A stretch of 64,000 nt of DNA. Origin: Tillus elongatus (lineage: Eukaryota; Arthropoda; Insecta; Coleoptera; Cleridae). The stretch is from NCBI GenBank assembly GCA_964006375.1, contig OZ023265.1, positions 8,061,660-8,125,659 of the forward strand, in the 5' to 3' direction. Of this stretch, positions 23,113 through 33,966 are shown one piece after another. How positions within the stretch are numbered: position 1 is the first letter of the stretch; every line of letters starts with the position of its first letter. The notes beneath the pieces were generated by a model. It searched no databases, was not told the DNA's origin, and worked only from the letters and a program-made list of their open reading frames with translations. The position numbers and the translations under genes are program-made.

Positions 23113-23757
23113 ATGCCGAAGGAAATCAGTCTGGGAGGGTCCGGACTCCTTGATGACATTGAGGGTCATGGAATTCTGGGAATGGTATCAGACTTGATGC
23201 CTACAAAAATCAGTAGAGATGTGTCTTTCAAGACCGTCCTCCCGGAAAGGGAGGAATGGGAACGAAATCAAACGACCCTATTGAGAGCTGATCTCTGCTG
23301 GTATGCTGACGGTTCCAAAAACAATATGGGAGTAGGAGGCGGCGCATATGGGGACAACACCGATGCTAGACTATCAACTAGCCTCGGCAAGTACGCAACC
23401 ATACACCACGCAGAAGTGTATGCCATCGAGATGTGTGCAAGGGAAAGTATAGAAAACCAGTGCACACACAAATCGATAAAGATTTATACAGATAGCCAAG
23501 CTGCAATAAATGCTCTTGGTTCCTACCGTTGCAATTCAAAAACGGTATGGAGTTGTAAAACTGCCCTCACGAACTGGGCAGCTGCAATGATGTGTCGCTG
23601 GTCTGGATACCGGGTCACCCGGACCATGATGGCAATGTTGCGGCTGACGCGTGGTGCCCAGAGGGACTTTATCGGACCAGAACCGGTGCTGGGGATACAT
23701 GCACAGCAAAATGACAAGCCAGCAATGGCAAAATCTTCCAGGATTAGCTCACTCTAA
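23113..23757 (+). pseudogene. LINE RNase H domain
   Basis: Residues about 60-150 of the 214-codon frame show an RNase H fold with three acidic catalytic positions: YADGSK, HHAEVYAIEMCA and IYTDSQAA. The fourth (the GHPDHDGNVAADA block) is found only in another frame, showing a frameshift near 23590. The domain would remove RNA during target-primed synthesis. Confidence 0.85.
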
Positions 23758-23879
23758 GGCCTTCATAAATGGCCTGTCTGAGTCAAAGTCTAAAACACTT
23801 CTGGAGTTAAACAGACAACAACTGAGTACTCTAGTCGGCCTGCATACAGGACACTGCCGCTTGCGTCACCACATGCACC

Positions 23880-24093
23880 ATCATATTGAAGTCGGTCAGG
23901 AGACTGAGTGCCGGCTCTGTGTGTGGAGAGTGACGAGTCAGCAGAGCACGTACTGTGTTGCTGCCCGGCGGCGGACAGGACTAGGTACCTGCTCTTTGGC
24001 AAGACAAAGCTTGCTTCGGAAGATCTGGATCAACTTTCGCCCACAAAGATTATCGACCTCTGCAGGAGGCTGGCATTGTTGGGCGAAATATAG
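23880..24093 (+). pseudogene. LINE terminal zinc knuckle
   Basis: The sequence CRLCVESDESAEHVLCCC has C-x2-C, H and C spacing as in the fragment at 9083-9310, then LCRRLALLGEI and a stop. The frame overlaps the previous one because of indels. Confidence 0.8.
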
Positions 24094-24165
24094 ACCATTA
24101 GGCGTGAGCCACAATAGACCTTATGGTCGCGGTGGAGGGACCGATATGGCCCACACACCTTCAAA

Positions 24166-24180
24166 CCTAACCTAACCTAG
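24166..24180 (+). repeat. CCTAA-type LINE terminus
   Basis: Three units CCTAA/CCTAA/CCTAG at the exact 3' end of the LINE, identical in sequence to the insect telomeric repeat (TTAGG) read on the other strand. Confidence 0.8.
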
Positions 24181-24249
24181 TGTAATTTTCGAAGATACAA
24201 ACATTTTTTTTAACAAAATATTAAACTTTAAGGTTAAATTGATCCAGTA

Positions 24250-24610
24250 CCCTTGGTGGTCCAGGAGCAAGAACGTGTGCTTTTGAACCGAAGGGTACTG
24301 TGTTCGATTCCCAGGGTTTCCCACTCACTTTTTCAGTACAAGCTGTAATAACTTAACATCAACCCAGGTTCTGGCATTGTATCGAGTTGAATGTCTGCAC
24401 GTTTCGGTCTTTAAGGGGGGGGGGGGGTTAGATGAAGCCATCGGTCCCGTATCCATTCCATGTTAGGCACGTTAAAGATACCTACTCTCCTAACAGAAAT
24501 GCAAGGATTCGACAACATTTTCAGCAAAGTGAGGTTTGACTGCTCGCTGGCGTCGATGATTGGCCATAGTCGCGGAAATAGGGCGACGTTAAATTTTTTT
24601 TAAATTGCCA
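24250..24610 (+). mobile_element. tRNA-derived SINE, copy 1
   Basis: The head has a Pol III A-box-like TGGTGGTCCAGGAGC and a B box TGTTCGATTCCC (24301-24312). The body has CAGTACAAGCTGTAATA, CTGGCATTGTAT, and a 3' end with TTGGCCATAGTCGCGG, AAATAGGGCGACG and a T-rich tail. It matches the copy at 49957-50310 throughout. A G-homopolymer of about 12 at 24415-24428 has expanded inside it. Confidence 0.85.
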
Positions 24611-25402
24611 GTTGAACTGGCCAACAAACTCATTCAGGCACGGAAAATATCTTCTAAGTTTAATCAAAAGCTGTCAGTTATTTCTCGACCCACCCTATTG
24701 ATTTTCTAATTCATTTGAACAAAGTTTTGAGTCTTCTTGATCTTAGTTATGTAGTTTGTTAAAATTTTGCACGAAAATTCGCTTTCGTATTAAAAGCCAG
24801 ACACCAATCTAAGAAGATATAAAAGAGTCATTATACCTACCTCTTCAATAATGCAGCCGTCGCGACATTTTACAATTGGGCACTAAATCATCCCTCCCTT
24901 TATACAGAAATAACAGATATAAAGAAATATCTGGAAAGTCTGCGTTTAACAATAGAATATAAAATTTTCAATAATGTAATATGGATGAATCGTTTGGTCG
25001 TATTGTGAGGTAGGCAATTCACTCAGCAGCAAATGAAACTGTTCGTACATCATTGAGGTACACAATGGCCTCTCCATACACTTCATTCTCCTCTCTTCCT
25101 CTCTAACATGGAGAACAATGGATGGACATGGACAAATCCTCACTGATCTACAGTCCCTGCAAACCGGATTCAATATCACCCTGGTCCTAATATTACGAAA
25201 ACTGGGGATTCACTCAACCTCTACAAATATTCTATATATATATTGTTATGTGAGCGGCCTAATAACGGATTTTCAAACCATTTGCTGTTCACAGGTATAT
25301 TATTAGTATCTAATAAAAATAATGTGATTTACCTGGCAACAATAATTATTTTCTATAAAGAAGTAAATAATGCCTAATATATAATTGACTGGTTTCTCTC
25401 CT
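24611..25402. other. no recognisable gene
   Basis: AT-rich; short frames without motifs. Confidence 0.6.
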
Positions 25403-25541
25403 AAACATTTAGTGAATTTTCTTTAAAAAAGGTTCACATAATGAGGAGATCCCGACGGTTGAATTTTTAAAAAAATTCTTCAAATGAGCGCTAATTAGGC
25501 CCCCTAGAACACATATCCGGGGTCAGTTTCAATTTTTATAT

Positions 25542-25544
<3 letters not shown>

Positions 25545-25613
<69 letters not shown>
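25545..25613. repeat. (TA)n array in family H
   Basis: About 34 TA units between 5' module and core. Confidence 0.98.
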
Positions 25614-25616
<3 letters not shown>

Positions 25617-26179
25617 CTCGATGACTCAAAAAATAATGGGCCGTTTTTGATTAAATTTCGTGAATACCTTCCTTTTGCAAGTGACGGAAAATTTTGTATT
25701 TGCTTTCTAAAAAAAATTATATCTCCGGAAATAACAAAGTAAGGACAATCAAAATTAGTACCCGTGTTTGTATTATAAAGAGTGAACAATGTACCAAAAT
25801 TTAGGTCTCTTAGTAAAGACAAAAAAGTTATGGCAAGTCAAAAAAAAAATTGGAGTTTTCCTCAAAACGTCAAAGTCGCGATTCAAAATTGGCAATGTTT
25901 AGGCAAAGAACGTGAAACAAATACGGATTCTGAAAAGAAAATATTGCAAGAAGAGTGTTCTGCGAACCCTTAGGTATCAGCTTCAACCGTCATTGCCCTT
26001 CATTTTACTAAAATGTTTACAGAAAATTCATTTCAAATAAACCCTTTCTCTAATGCTTTGGCTGTCGGTTTAGTTAAGTTAATGCTTTCGCTGTATAATT
26101 TTTAGCTAATTTTCGTAGAACAAATTCATTAATGCATTTTTGCATTTTTTATCAAAATATGATGCATGTTTGTAAGAAA

Positions 26180-26490
26180 AAAATCTGGACCCAGTAAGTG
26201 CGTTTTTGTAGCGAATTTTCATTAAATCCTTCAAATTTCAATAACTCAATTTGCTATTAACGTAAGGTTTGTTGGCTAGGAAACCACCATTTGAGTCTTT
26301 CTTCGGAAAATTTTTGTACATTTTCAAACCATAAGTAATTTTGAAAAATATAGTACATTGTTTCTACTACATAGGCTATACCGGTAATCAGATTGATGCC
26401 TGCTCGCATTTGCTATTAAAACTATTTTTATGAAAATTCACTTAATTCACTTCCATAACGCACTTGCTGCGTCCAGACTTTTTAAAATGA
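26180..26490. mobile_element. H-terminal foldback
   Basis: Left terminus TCTGGACCCAGTAAGTGCG, right terminus CGCACTTGCTGCGTCCAGAC. Same internal sequence as 14915-15227, including TTGTACATTTT and ACCGGTAA. Confidence 0.8.
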
Positions 26491-26540
26491 AATAAAATAC
26501 GTCCATTTTTTCATCTTGATTTGTATTGAATGCTAGAAAT

Positions 26541-26800
26541 TATGTATGAAAAATAATATCAAACAAATCTCCACCTCTGGAAGTCGTCCAAACTTGAGCC
26601 CTTTTAATTACATTTCCCATCACTTTTTGGTAGATTTCGGGACAAATGATTTGAATCGCTTCCCGAACATTGTTCTTCAGCTCCTCTATAGTGTTTGGTT
26701 TGTTACCATACACTTTATTTTTTAGAAATCCTCATAAAAATGAGTCTGGAACCGTTAAGTCTGGTGACCCTGGAGACCAGATCACGTCGCCAAATAAAGA
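26541..26800 (-). pseudogene. mariner transposase C-terminal fragment
   Basis: Minus translation reads DVIWSPGSPDLTVPDSFL, a stop in place of the usual tryptophan, then GFLKNKVYGNKPNTIEELK, NNVREAIQIICPEIYQKVM and KRAQVW. SPDLxxxD(S/F)FLWG is the third catalytic aspartate block of mariner-type DDD transposases. It lies between two family H ends. A different family from the two DD41D elements below, judging by sequence. Confidence 0.85.
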
Positions 26801-27055
26801 AAGAAAAGTCTGGACGCAGCAAGTGCGTTACGGTAGTGAATTTTCATTACAATATTTTTAATAACAAATATGTCTTTTTTTAAAGAAAGCAGGCATGAAA
26901 CTTGGTTACCAGTATAACCTATATAGTAGAAACAATTTCATGAAAATCACTTTATTGTTTGAAAATGTACAAAAATTTTCCGAAAATAAACTTAAAATGT
27001 TCCCGAAAAAACTGGTTCCTGGCCAACGAACGTTAGGTTAATAGCAAATTAAGCG

Positions 27056-27893
27056 GTTAATAAGTACACTTGGAGAAAGTATTTTTATATTAAGGTCGAT
27101 TAAGAACAAAACTTCATTGAATCGTGCGGCACCTTTAATTTCAAGCCCTGTATTTTCACTTTGTATTTGACCGCTTAAACACTTCTAATTTGTCTGGTAG
27201 AATAATAAATTACTGTCAATAATTTGGCCGGTCTATACATATATACTAATCTCTACGCTTGTCTCGACTTAAAGACCCGTTCGTTATCTTTGTATCTATG
27301 AAGTCAATATAAATACTGTCACGAAGAATTAAAATCAATATAGATATAGTGTTTATGTAGTATTTTAGTTGAATTATTTGTCCTTTGTTAGAGTTAACAT
27401 TGTGAGCCAAACACCCGGGTTTAGTTTTCTATATATAAAAAAGATGAGCGGAGTTGATGGAGTTTGTCTCGCCAGATGTGCTTGTCGGTCTTGCTCCAAT
27501 ATCGACATAGTAAATTTCTAGATCGAAAGGGAACGTGCAGATTCCTTAAATAACTCGGTACCTTTCATTTAAGCCTATTATCCTTATATTAGACAAGGGC
27601 TCATAAATTTGTCGACCAGAAGATTAAAGCAGGTCGTCGACCTCGTAGTTTCACTACACAATAAACAAACGATCGGTCTTCGACGATAATTTTACTTCGG
27701 ACTAGTTCGTTTACCTAGACGCGATATAAATACACGGTACCTAGTAGTTTAATTTTAGAATTTTTCTTCCTCTGAAGATGTTGACATGGTCAACAAAATG
27801 ATCGCAAGGTCTCTCAAGTTTGTATTGTGGTGATTTGGGTTTCTCCAAGTGTACTTATTAGTGCTCATCACAGGTTCCAGTTTTCACATAGTG
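27056..27893 (+). mobile_element. Penelope-like/retrozyme element, family A, copy 1
   Basis: Flanked by the 13-bp duplication AGCAAATTAAGCG (27043-27055 and 27894-27906). The left tip TAATAAGTACACTTGGAGAAA-like is the inverse of the near-3' sequence TTTCTCCAAGTGTACTTATT (27840-27859), a short inverted tip of the kind Penelope-like elements show. It ends GTGCTCATCACAGGTTCCAG then TTTTCACATAGTG. A hammerhead-like motif lies at 27769-27809. No reverse transcriptase or GIY-YIG frame is present, so it is non-autonomous. Confidence 0.8.
27769..27809 (+). ncRNA. hammerhead-like motif, family A (degenerate)
   Basis: Core CTGAAGA at 27772-27778; stem II GTTGAC/GTCAAC with loop AT(G); the GAAA box is AAAA; AGG pairs with CCT for a 3-bp stem I start. 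Loss of the GAAA guanine suggests this copy would not cleave. Confidence 0.6.
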
Positions 27894-27964
27894 AGCAAAT
27901 TAAGCGATTGAAATTTGAAACTTTAATGAACATTTTCTATCATAACGCACTTGCTGCGCCCAGA

Positions 27965-28430
27965 AAAAATTGTATACGTTACGTATAGGGTGTCTTGAGC
28001 TGCACCTTATAAAATAATTTTGACAATCACAGGCAAGCCCATAAGTCGTCGGTGATACCTACAATTTTTTCTTGGACATTCCTTATTGCATTTTGGCATT
28101 TTTCATTGAAAAATGATGCATGTTTGTAAAAAAAGTTGAGACGCAGTAAGTGCGTTTTGGTAGTGAATTTTCATTCAATGCTTCAAAATTCAATAACTCA
28201 ATTTACTATTAACCTAAGGTTCGTCGGCTAGGAGACGAGTTATCTCGGGTTTATTTTCGGAAAATTTTTGTACATCTTTAAACAATAAGTTATTTTGATT
28301 ATATATGGTACATTGTTTCTATTATATAGGTTATACCGGTGACCAAATTGATGCTATTCGCTATTAAAAGCATTTTTATGAAAATTCACTTCCATAACGC
28401 ACTTTCTGCGTCCAGGCTTTTTTTGAGAAT
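27965..28430 (+). mobile_element. family H core remnant and foldback
   Basis: Core sequence TAGGGTGTCTTGAGC and GGCAAGCCCATAAGTCGTCG, then a foldback from 28130 (AGACGCAGTAAGTGCGTT) to the terminus CGCACTTTCTGCGTCCAGGC near 28420. Confidence 0.8.
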
Positions 28431-28961
28431 ACTTACGATAAAACCTCATCTAAGGGTTTGTGAATTATGTGCGATTAAGAAAAATTGAAAGAAAATCGGA
28501 TGAAACTGATGTTATGTAAGAAACCGGGGATCTTATGGAATAACTGCGGTATTATATTGTTCAATAGCCGTCTCGTGAAAGGAAGTTGCCGTAATTTATT
28601 ACATGTAATGGCTTGGAAAAACGGCGAATTAATTTTACGAGGATAAAATAAAGTTCAGCTCTTATGAATTCTTTGAAATTCATTTACTGAAAAACTTTTG
28701 AACCACAAATGCTTATGCTAAATTAAATGACTGCAGATGTTGACAGCCTTATAAAAGTTTAGAATACCAATAAAAATATGAAAATACCGTTAATTATCAA
28801 AACTACAGAGGTCGACAAATGGCAAATGACTGCAGATATTGACAGCCTTATAAATGTTTAGAATACCAATAAAAATATAAAAATACCGTTAATTATCAAA
28901 ACTACAGAGGTCGACAAATTAATAACAAGATCAGACTTACCTATTTGATTACATAAAAATT
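28431..28961. other. no gene; 99-bp tandem duplication
   Basis: AT-rich with no coding. Contains the direct duplication annotated at 28725-28922. Confidence 0.6.
28725..28922. repeat. 99-bp tandem duplication
   Basis: Units 28725-28823 and 28824-28922, each starting AAATGACTGCAGAT and ending GAGGTCGACAAAT plus a few bases, with about four substitutions between them. Confidence 0.9.
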
Positions 28962-29620
28962 TCGGGACGCAGCAAGTGCGTCATACTTGTGGATTTTCAT
29001 CAGAATTGTACACTATTAGTAAGATATATTATCAAAACTAATTCTTTAAATTTAAATGTACCTTGGAGATCGATTTTAGAGCCCCAGTTAGCGATTACTT
29101 GAAAAAATGTATATTTTATATGGAGCTAAAAATTTGAAATTTGGTTTCTAGGTATAATATGTAAGTACTGAAAGTGTCTTTAAAATATTTTGTTACAAAT
29201 TCTATTAAAGTTACAAAAGTTTTTCGGAAAGAAAATAATTATTTACAAAGGGAATGTACCTCGCAAATTATAAATATGGCAGGTATTTTTCCTTATTAAT
29301 TACTTGGATGGTTTTGTTTTAGTCAACATATCCAGTTTTTGCAAACAATAAACAACAAAAAAGGTTTTTTAAAAAAATTTTTAGTAATCCGCGAAGCTCA
29401 TTAGGTTATTTTTCTCTAATTTAGTACCCACGGTGCGTTTACATAGGTGTTACTATGGTTCAAGATTGAAGATTCTAGCTCAATGGGAAACTTATTGAGC
29501 TATCGGAGTTGAAATATTTTTACGAACATGTTCTACCATAACATACTTGCTGCACCCGGTCCCTTTTCAATACTTATTTACGGTTGCTGTATCCATACTT
29601 TTTGAAAAAGATAAATATTG
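28962..29620. mobile_element. divergent H-terminal foldback
   Basis: Left GGGACGCAGCAAGTGCGTCA, right CATAACATACTTGCTGCACC (near 29537-29556). The interior differs from the 310-bp foldbacks, so it is a longer or diverged subfamily. Its right part (29255-29620) recurs at 30170-30530. Confidence 0.65.
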
Positions 29621-30150
29621 CAGCTTATGTAAGACTGACAGAAAATCCACCCCCAAAATCATTTTTGGAAAAATACTTTTAAAAATGAAATGAGATAACA
29701 ATTTACACCTAAATTGAAAATCTTGGTTCGCTGCTTCGTCGCGGGGGTTCTCCATTCCTTTATACATGACTACAATCACCCTCAATGCATAAACAAGGAC
29801 AATTCAAACAAGAAAAATTCCATTGGAGCAACCCTTAAGAAAGTTATTGGACCTGCGGTGAATATAGAGGTTCTGCGCACCGTAAACAGGATTTTAAAAA
29901 GGTATAGCTGCAGAATGAGATAAAGGCTGCTTAAAGAGGTCCAATTAAGCTGTTTCTTTCGCACTTTTCGCTCACATTTCCATTTTATATTCTTCTCCGC
30001 CCAGCACCCCTATTCCCTCTTGGTCACGTAACTTTCTTGTGGGCTGTTTGCAAGAATTTCTTCTTGTTAGGCATCCAGAAGGGGTTCTAAGTATATTTCT
30101 GAAAAGAGTTTTCCTAACAACCCCCATGTGCTAATCTGCAAATTTACCGA
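29620..30150 (+). repeat. half copy of the 43.8-44.6 kb palindrome
   Basis: GGTTCGCTGCTTCGTCGCGG, CGCCCAGCACCCCTATTC, GTCACGTAACTTTCTTG and GCAAATTTACCGAAAATTT all occur in the same order as in one arm of the palindrome at 43825-44645. Confidence 0.75.
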
Positions 30151-30169
30151 AAATTTAATTTTTATTTAT

Positions 30170-30530
30170 AAACGGAATGCATCTATGAAATTATAGGTGG
30201 AAGGTAAGTATTTTTTCATATTAATCGCTTGAATGAACGGTTTTAATCCACTCAATCGAACCAGTTTCTGCAAGCAAAATAACAAAAAAAAAAGTTTTTA
30301 AAACAAATTTGTAATTATCTGTGAAGCCCATTGTGTTATTTTTTAAATTTAGTATTCGCGCTGCTTTTATATAGGTTTCATTATGTATCAAAACTGAAGA
30401 TTCTAGTTTAATGGATATTGGATTATTACCATTTCAAATATTTTTATGAAACTGCGCTACCATAACGCACTTAAACTATTTTCAACACTTATTTACTATT
30501 GCTGTATCCATACTTATTGAAAATGAAATA
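30170..30530 (+). repeat. second copy of the 29255-29620 repeat
   Basis: Shared blocks include TGAAGATTCTAG, CAACACTTATTTAC-like and GCTGTATCCATACTT, plus the H-type CTACCATAACGCACTT near 30460. The two copies flank the half palindrome, as though a longer unit had been duplicated. Confidence 0.65.
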
Positions 30531-30789
30531 AATATCAAAAATACAAAATTTTGAAAATAAAATTTTAATAATTTAACCTAATCTGTTTATATAATTTTAA
30601 CTAGGCATGTATATACTTTTTAGTACCTACCTAGATATTATAAGTACTTACTGTATTAGTTTGCAGTTGGTCTATTTCTTCTTAAAATATTTTTTTTACA
30701 CTTTCGTCATACCTACCAGTGAATTCTGTATAGAGTTCACTAGGTAATACATACAATATCTACAATCTATATGCAATTTACATATCACT

Positions 30790-31200
30790 TTCATATTTGT
30801 GTCATTGAATGATAAAATCATAGTATACTACTAGAGTGATTTTGTTAAAGTTAAATTAAAATTAAAAGTTGGGTTATTATTTACTTACTATTTCTATTAA
30901 CCTTAGAATATAGGTACCTAGTTGTTTTATATTATAAGATCCTAATAAGGTATTGGCAATTAACATCAGCGGACTCGATTTCGAGGTTATGCGATGCGCA
31001 AAGCGTACAGGCTTCTCCCTGCAAATAGCTACATGTGGTCAGATTAAACTGTGAGATAGAGAGAGAGAGATGAGTTTTAATTTTAAATACCGTGAACGTG
31101 AAGAATGTGAAGCTTAATATTTATACATAATGAAACGTCGTTTTAGATTGCTTTTAAGCAAATTGAATCACTTTCATTAATTTTTTTATTTATTAGTATA
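30790..31200 (+). repeat. unclassified dispersed repeat R, copy 1
   Basis: Matches the reverse complement of about 41950-42600: AAGTTGGGTTATTATTTAC, CGATTTCGAGGTTATGCG, TGGTCAGATTAAACTGTGAG and TTGAATCACTTTCATTAA. Contains a (GA)n run at 31057-31070. No coding seen. Confidence 0.8.
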
Positions 31201-31236
31201 CATTCGCATGCTAAAATTTAGTGCCTTTGTACGCAA

Positions 31237-31430
31237 ACTTTGTCCCGGTATTAGAACAGAAATGGTCCATGGCTGACAATTTACAAAATTGTTAGTTGGT
31301 TGTACATTGTACACAGCTATATCTATAAAATTTTGTGTAAACTAGAGCTGTCGTAACAACATGCTACCTGGTCATGTACCGAGATGGCGTCTCTGTCGTA
31401 TCTCTCACAAAGTTCTCCAGTCTGATATCT
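31237..31430 (+). mobile_element. Penelope-like/retrozyme family B fragment
   Basis: Shares AGAAATGGTCCATGGCTGAC, AAATTGTTAGTTG and AACAACATGCTACCTGGT with the family B insertion at 61858-62498. It stops short of the ribozyme and truncates the piggyBac fragment that follows. Confidence 0.75.
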
Positions 31431-31444
31431 TGCAACAACTTCCA

Positions 31445-32009
31445 TTGTTAAGATTTTTATCTACAGAAAAGATGGGCCTAAATGGTCAAAAGAAGCTCCT
31501 CCTTCATCTAGAACAGGTTCAGAGAAACTTATTACACGTTTCCCTGGTCCTAAAGTAGCTGTAAAACACTTGAAGAGGGTTTCTGAGATTTGGAAATATT
31601 TTTCTACAATGATATGCTGGGAAATATCGCTGAATCTGCAAACAAACATATCAAGAGAAATAGAGAAGAGTATACCCGTGAAAGGAACCGACATAGCTAA
31701 AATCCAAGCCTTGGTTAGTTTACTCTATGTGGCGAGAGTGCTGAAGTCAAGTCGCCTAAATGTAGAAGAACTGTGGAACAACAATGGGACGGGTGTAGAA
31801 CAATTCCGCCTTACAATGTCTAGATTTCGATTTCAATTCCTACTGCAACATTTGCGATTTGGTAATATCAATACACGTGTAGAAAGACAAAACATGGATA
31901 CATTGGTTCCAATTAGGGATACGTTTGACTCATTCGTCGAATAATGTAAATCTGTTTATACACCACTCCAAAATGTAATAATCGACGAAAAATTAGAAGC
32001 ATTCCACGG
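31445..32009 (+). pseudogene. piggyBac transposase fragment
   Basis: Reading frame from about 31461: KDGPKWSKEAPPSSRTGSEK, then VSEIWKYFSTMICWEI, TDIAKIQALVSLLYVARVLK, SRLNVEELW and FRLTMSRFRFQFLLQHLRF, a stop at 31942, then VIIDEKLEAFHG, where the aspartate is the first catalytic residue. The order matches the N-terminal and first catalytic part of piggyBac transposases. It is cut on the left by family B and on the right by family A sequence, so only about 185 codons survive. Sequence differs from the copy at 18980-20831. Confidence 0.88.
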
Positions 32010-32325
32010 AGCTCATAAATTTGTCCATTAGAAGATTAAAGTAGTTCGTCAACCTCTTCCGTGCAATATAGACACAATAGACAAACGATGGGTCTCCGAC
32101 TACAATTTTTACATTCGGCTTAGTTCGTCTACCTAGCTATCATATAAATACATTTGTAGCTGTTAATTTAGTTTATCATTTTTCATCCTTTGATGATGCT
32201 AACGTGGTTAGTGAAACGAGCATAAGGTCTTTAAAACAAATGTGTTGTGTTGATTTGGATTCTACAAGTGTACTTATCAACACTTCGTTGTTATTTTTGA
32301 TTTTCATAGAAAAGACCAAGACATC
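32010..32325 (+). mobile_element. Penelope-like family A, copy 2
   Basis: Begins GCTCATAAATTTGTCCATTAG, as at 27598 of copy 1, and continues through AGACAAACGATGGGTCTCCG and TTCGTCTACCTAG to GTGTACTTATCA. The 5' truncation point lies inside the piggyBac frame. Carries a hammerhead-like motif at 32187-32227. Confidence 0.75.
32187..32227 (+). ncRNA. hammerhead-like motif, family A
   Basis: Core TTGATGA (first C changed to T), stem II GCTAAC/GTTAGT with loop GTG, GAAAC box present, AGG/CCT stem I start. Stem II differs in sequence from copy 1 (GTTGAC/GTCAAC) yet still pairs, which is compensatory evidence for the fold. Confidence 0.6.
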
Positions 32326-32650
32326 GTCTTTTCCAGGAGCAACTTAAAAATTGAACACATTCAAACTTGAATTCTTAAGGCCACCTTGAAATTTAAATAT
32401 TTTCTATAATTCAAGGCAAGTTTAATATTAGTTTGGATAGTGGCGTAAATGTAGCGTCACTTATGCCACTGAAAGTCTCATGTTATAAATACTTAAACAA
32501 GTAGAAAACTTGCATTAGCGATATGTCTATTCTGCATTCTTCCCACGTGGCGTCTTTTACAGCTATCTATACTTAATGTCCGTTTACTCTGCAGAAATCC
32601 GATAAACTCTATTGTACACTGCTGAACGGAGATAATGAAACAACACTGTG
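32326..32650. other. no recognisable gene
   Basis: Short unassigned AT-rich stretch between the family A piece and the next H element. Confidence 0.6.
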
Positions 32651-33966
32651 ACCTGTTTTTAGTGAATTTTCTTTAAAAAAATTCACTAATGAGGAGATCC
32701 CGACTTTTAAATTTTGAAAAAAGTTCTTCAAATGAGCGCGAAATAGGCCTCCTAGAACCCATATGCAGGGTCAGTTTCAATTTTTATATGTTTATAAGTA
32801 GTTAAGGGGACACTTGGACCAGACAGTTCTAGTGACTTTTCTAGTGACTTTTGTTGCAGTTGGTAACATTGGTTGTCATGTGGTTAAGTATGGGCTGTAC
32901 ATTACCGTCATGACAGCTGACAGTTACCGCCATCTAGTGACTTTTGTTGTAGTTGGCAACATTAGTTGTCATGTGGTTAAGTACGGTGCTCTACTTTACC
33001 GACATGACAGCTGATAGTTACCGACACGACAGTGGACAGATTACAGATGACAGTTACCGACATGGCAGTCGACAGATTACAGATGACGGTTACCGACATG
33101 ACAGTTGACAGATGACATGGCAGTTTACAGATGACATAAGGGCCCCATGTTATTTCTTATGGAGGTTCATTTTGCAAAAAGTTGTCCTCAGCTGGAAACT
33201 GTACACGCGTAAGGTCAGAACCCTTTAGTTTACATATAGACTGTTATCATCAATGCAACTGCGAGGTTTCCAGCAGCTCTTGCCTAAACAGACCTGACGT
33301 TCTGTTCAGGTGGACTTTTGTGCAGGCCTGTTCGCACAAAACTCCACCTGAATAGAACATCTGGTCTGTTTAGGGAAGAGCTGCTGCAAACCTCGCAGTT
33401 GCATTGATGAGAACAGTCTATATGTAAACTAAAGTGTTCTGACCTTACGCGTGTGCAGTTTACAGCTGGGGACAACTTTTTGCAAAATGAACCTCCATAA
33501 GAAATAAATTGGGGTCCTTACGTCATCTGTAAACTGCCATGTCATCTGTCAACTGTCATGTCGGTAACTGTCATCTGTCGACTGCCATGTCGGTAACTGT
33601 CAGCTGTAATCTGTCGACTGCCGTGTCGGTAACTGTCAGCTGTCATGTCGGTAATGTAGAGCCCCGAAATTAACCACATGACCACCAATCTTGAGAACTA
33701 CAACAAAAGTCATTAGATGGCGGTAACTGTCAGCTGTGATGTCGGTAATGTAGAGCCCATACTTAACCACATGACAACCAATGTTACCAACTGCAACAAA
33801 AGTCACTAGAAAATTCACTAGAACTGTCTGGCCCAAGTGTCCCCTTAACTACTTATACCGGTGACCAAATTGATGCCTGCTTTCATTAAAGACATATTTG
33901 CTATTAAAAACTTTTTTTATAGCAATTCACTTCCATAACGCACTTGCTGCATCCAGACTTTTTTTA
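32651..33966 (+). mobile_element. family H element with a 1.06-kb palindrome at the TA position
   Basis: 5' module at 32651-32792 (TTTTTAGTGAATTTTCTTT, GAGCGCGAAATAGGCC, TCAGTTTCAATTTTTATATG). Where other copies carry (TA)n, the palindrome at 32793-33857 follows. The right part resumes with TACCGGTGACCAAATTGATG, and the 3' end CATAACGCACTTGCTGCATC sits near 33933-33952. Confidence 0.8.
32793..33857. mobile_element. foldback element, 1,065-bp near-perfect palindrome
   Basis: Left tip TATAAGTAGTTAAGGGGACA is exactly complementary to the right tip ending at 33857, and the complement continues with some mismatches and indels to the centre near 33325, with a loop of about 10 bases (AGGCCTGTTC). 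Arms include arrays of GACAGTTACCGACATGACAG-type subrepeats (32900-33130 and the inverse at 33530-33740). No coding. Resembles foldback-type DNA transposons; target duplication uncertain. Confidence 0.85.

Larger units (their letters stand above)
22480..24180 (+). mobile_element. R1/Jockey-type LINE, 5' truncated, with CCTAA tail
   Basis: Begins inside the reverse transcriptase (EYADDLVIMVRG), continues through thumb, RNase H (23113-23757) and terminal zinc knuckle (23900-24093), and ends with the terminal units CCTAACCTAACCTAG. The presence of RNase H and the C-terminal CCHC fit the R1/Jockey/I group. Several frameshifts and stops (after 22732, near 23035, near 23590) show it is dead. Confidence 0.88.
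25403..26490 (+). mobile_element. family H element, complete
   Basis: The best complete long copy. 5' module with TTTAGTGAATTTTCTTTAAA and GAGGAGATCCCGAC; (TA)n at 25545-25613; core with CGATGACTCAAAAAATAATG, CCTCAAAACGTCAAAGTCGC and CATTGCCCTTCATTTTAC; foldback at 26180-26490; and terminus CACTTGCTGCGTCCAGACTT. No coding capacity. Confidence 0.85.
26806..27970 (-). mobile_element. family H foldback interrupted by a Penelope-like insert
   Basis: Left terminus GTCTGGACGCAGCAAGTGCG at 26811, right terminus CATAACGCACTTGCTGCGCC near 27943-27962. The body is the reversed foldback sequence and is split by 838 bp (27056-27893). Removing one copy of the 13-bp duplication rejoins the H sequence exactly. 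Confidence 0.85.

Noticed and set aside
24250..24320. True tRNA gene
   Set aside because: A and B boxes are present but no full cloverleaf can be folded, and the unit continues into a SINE body repeated at 49957.
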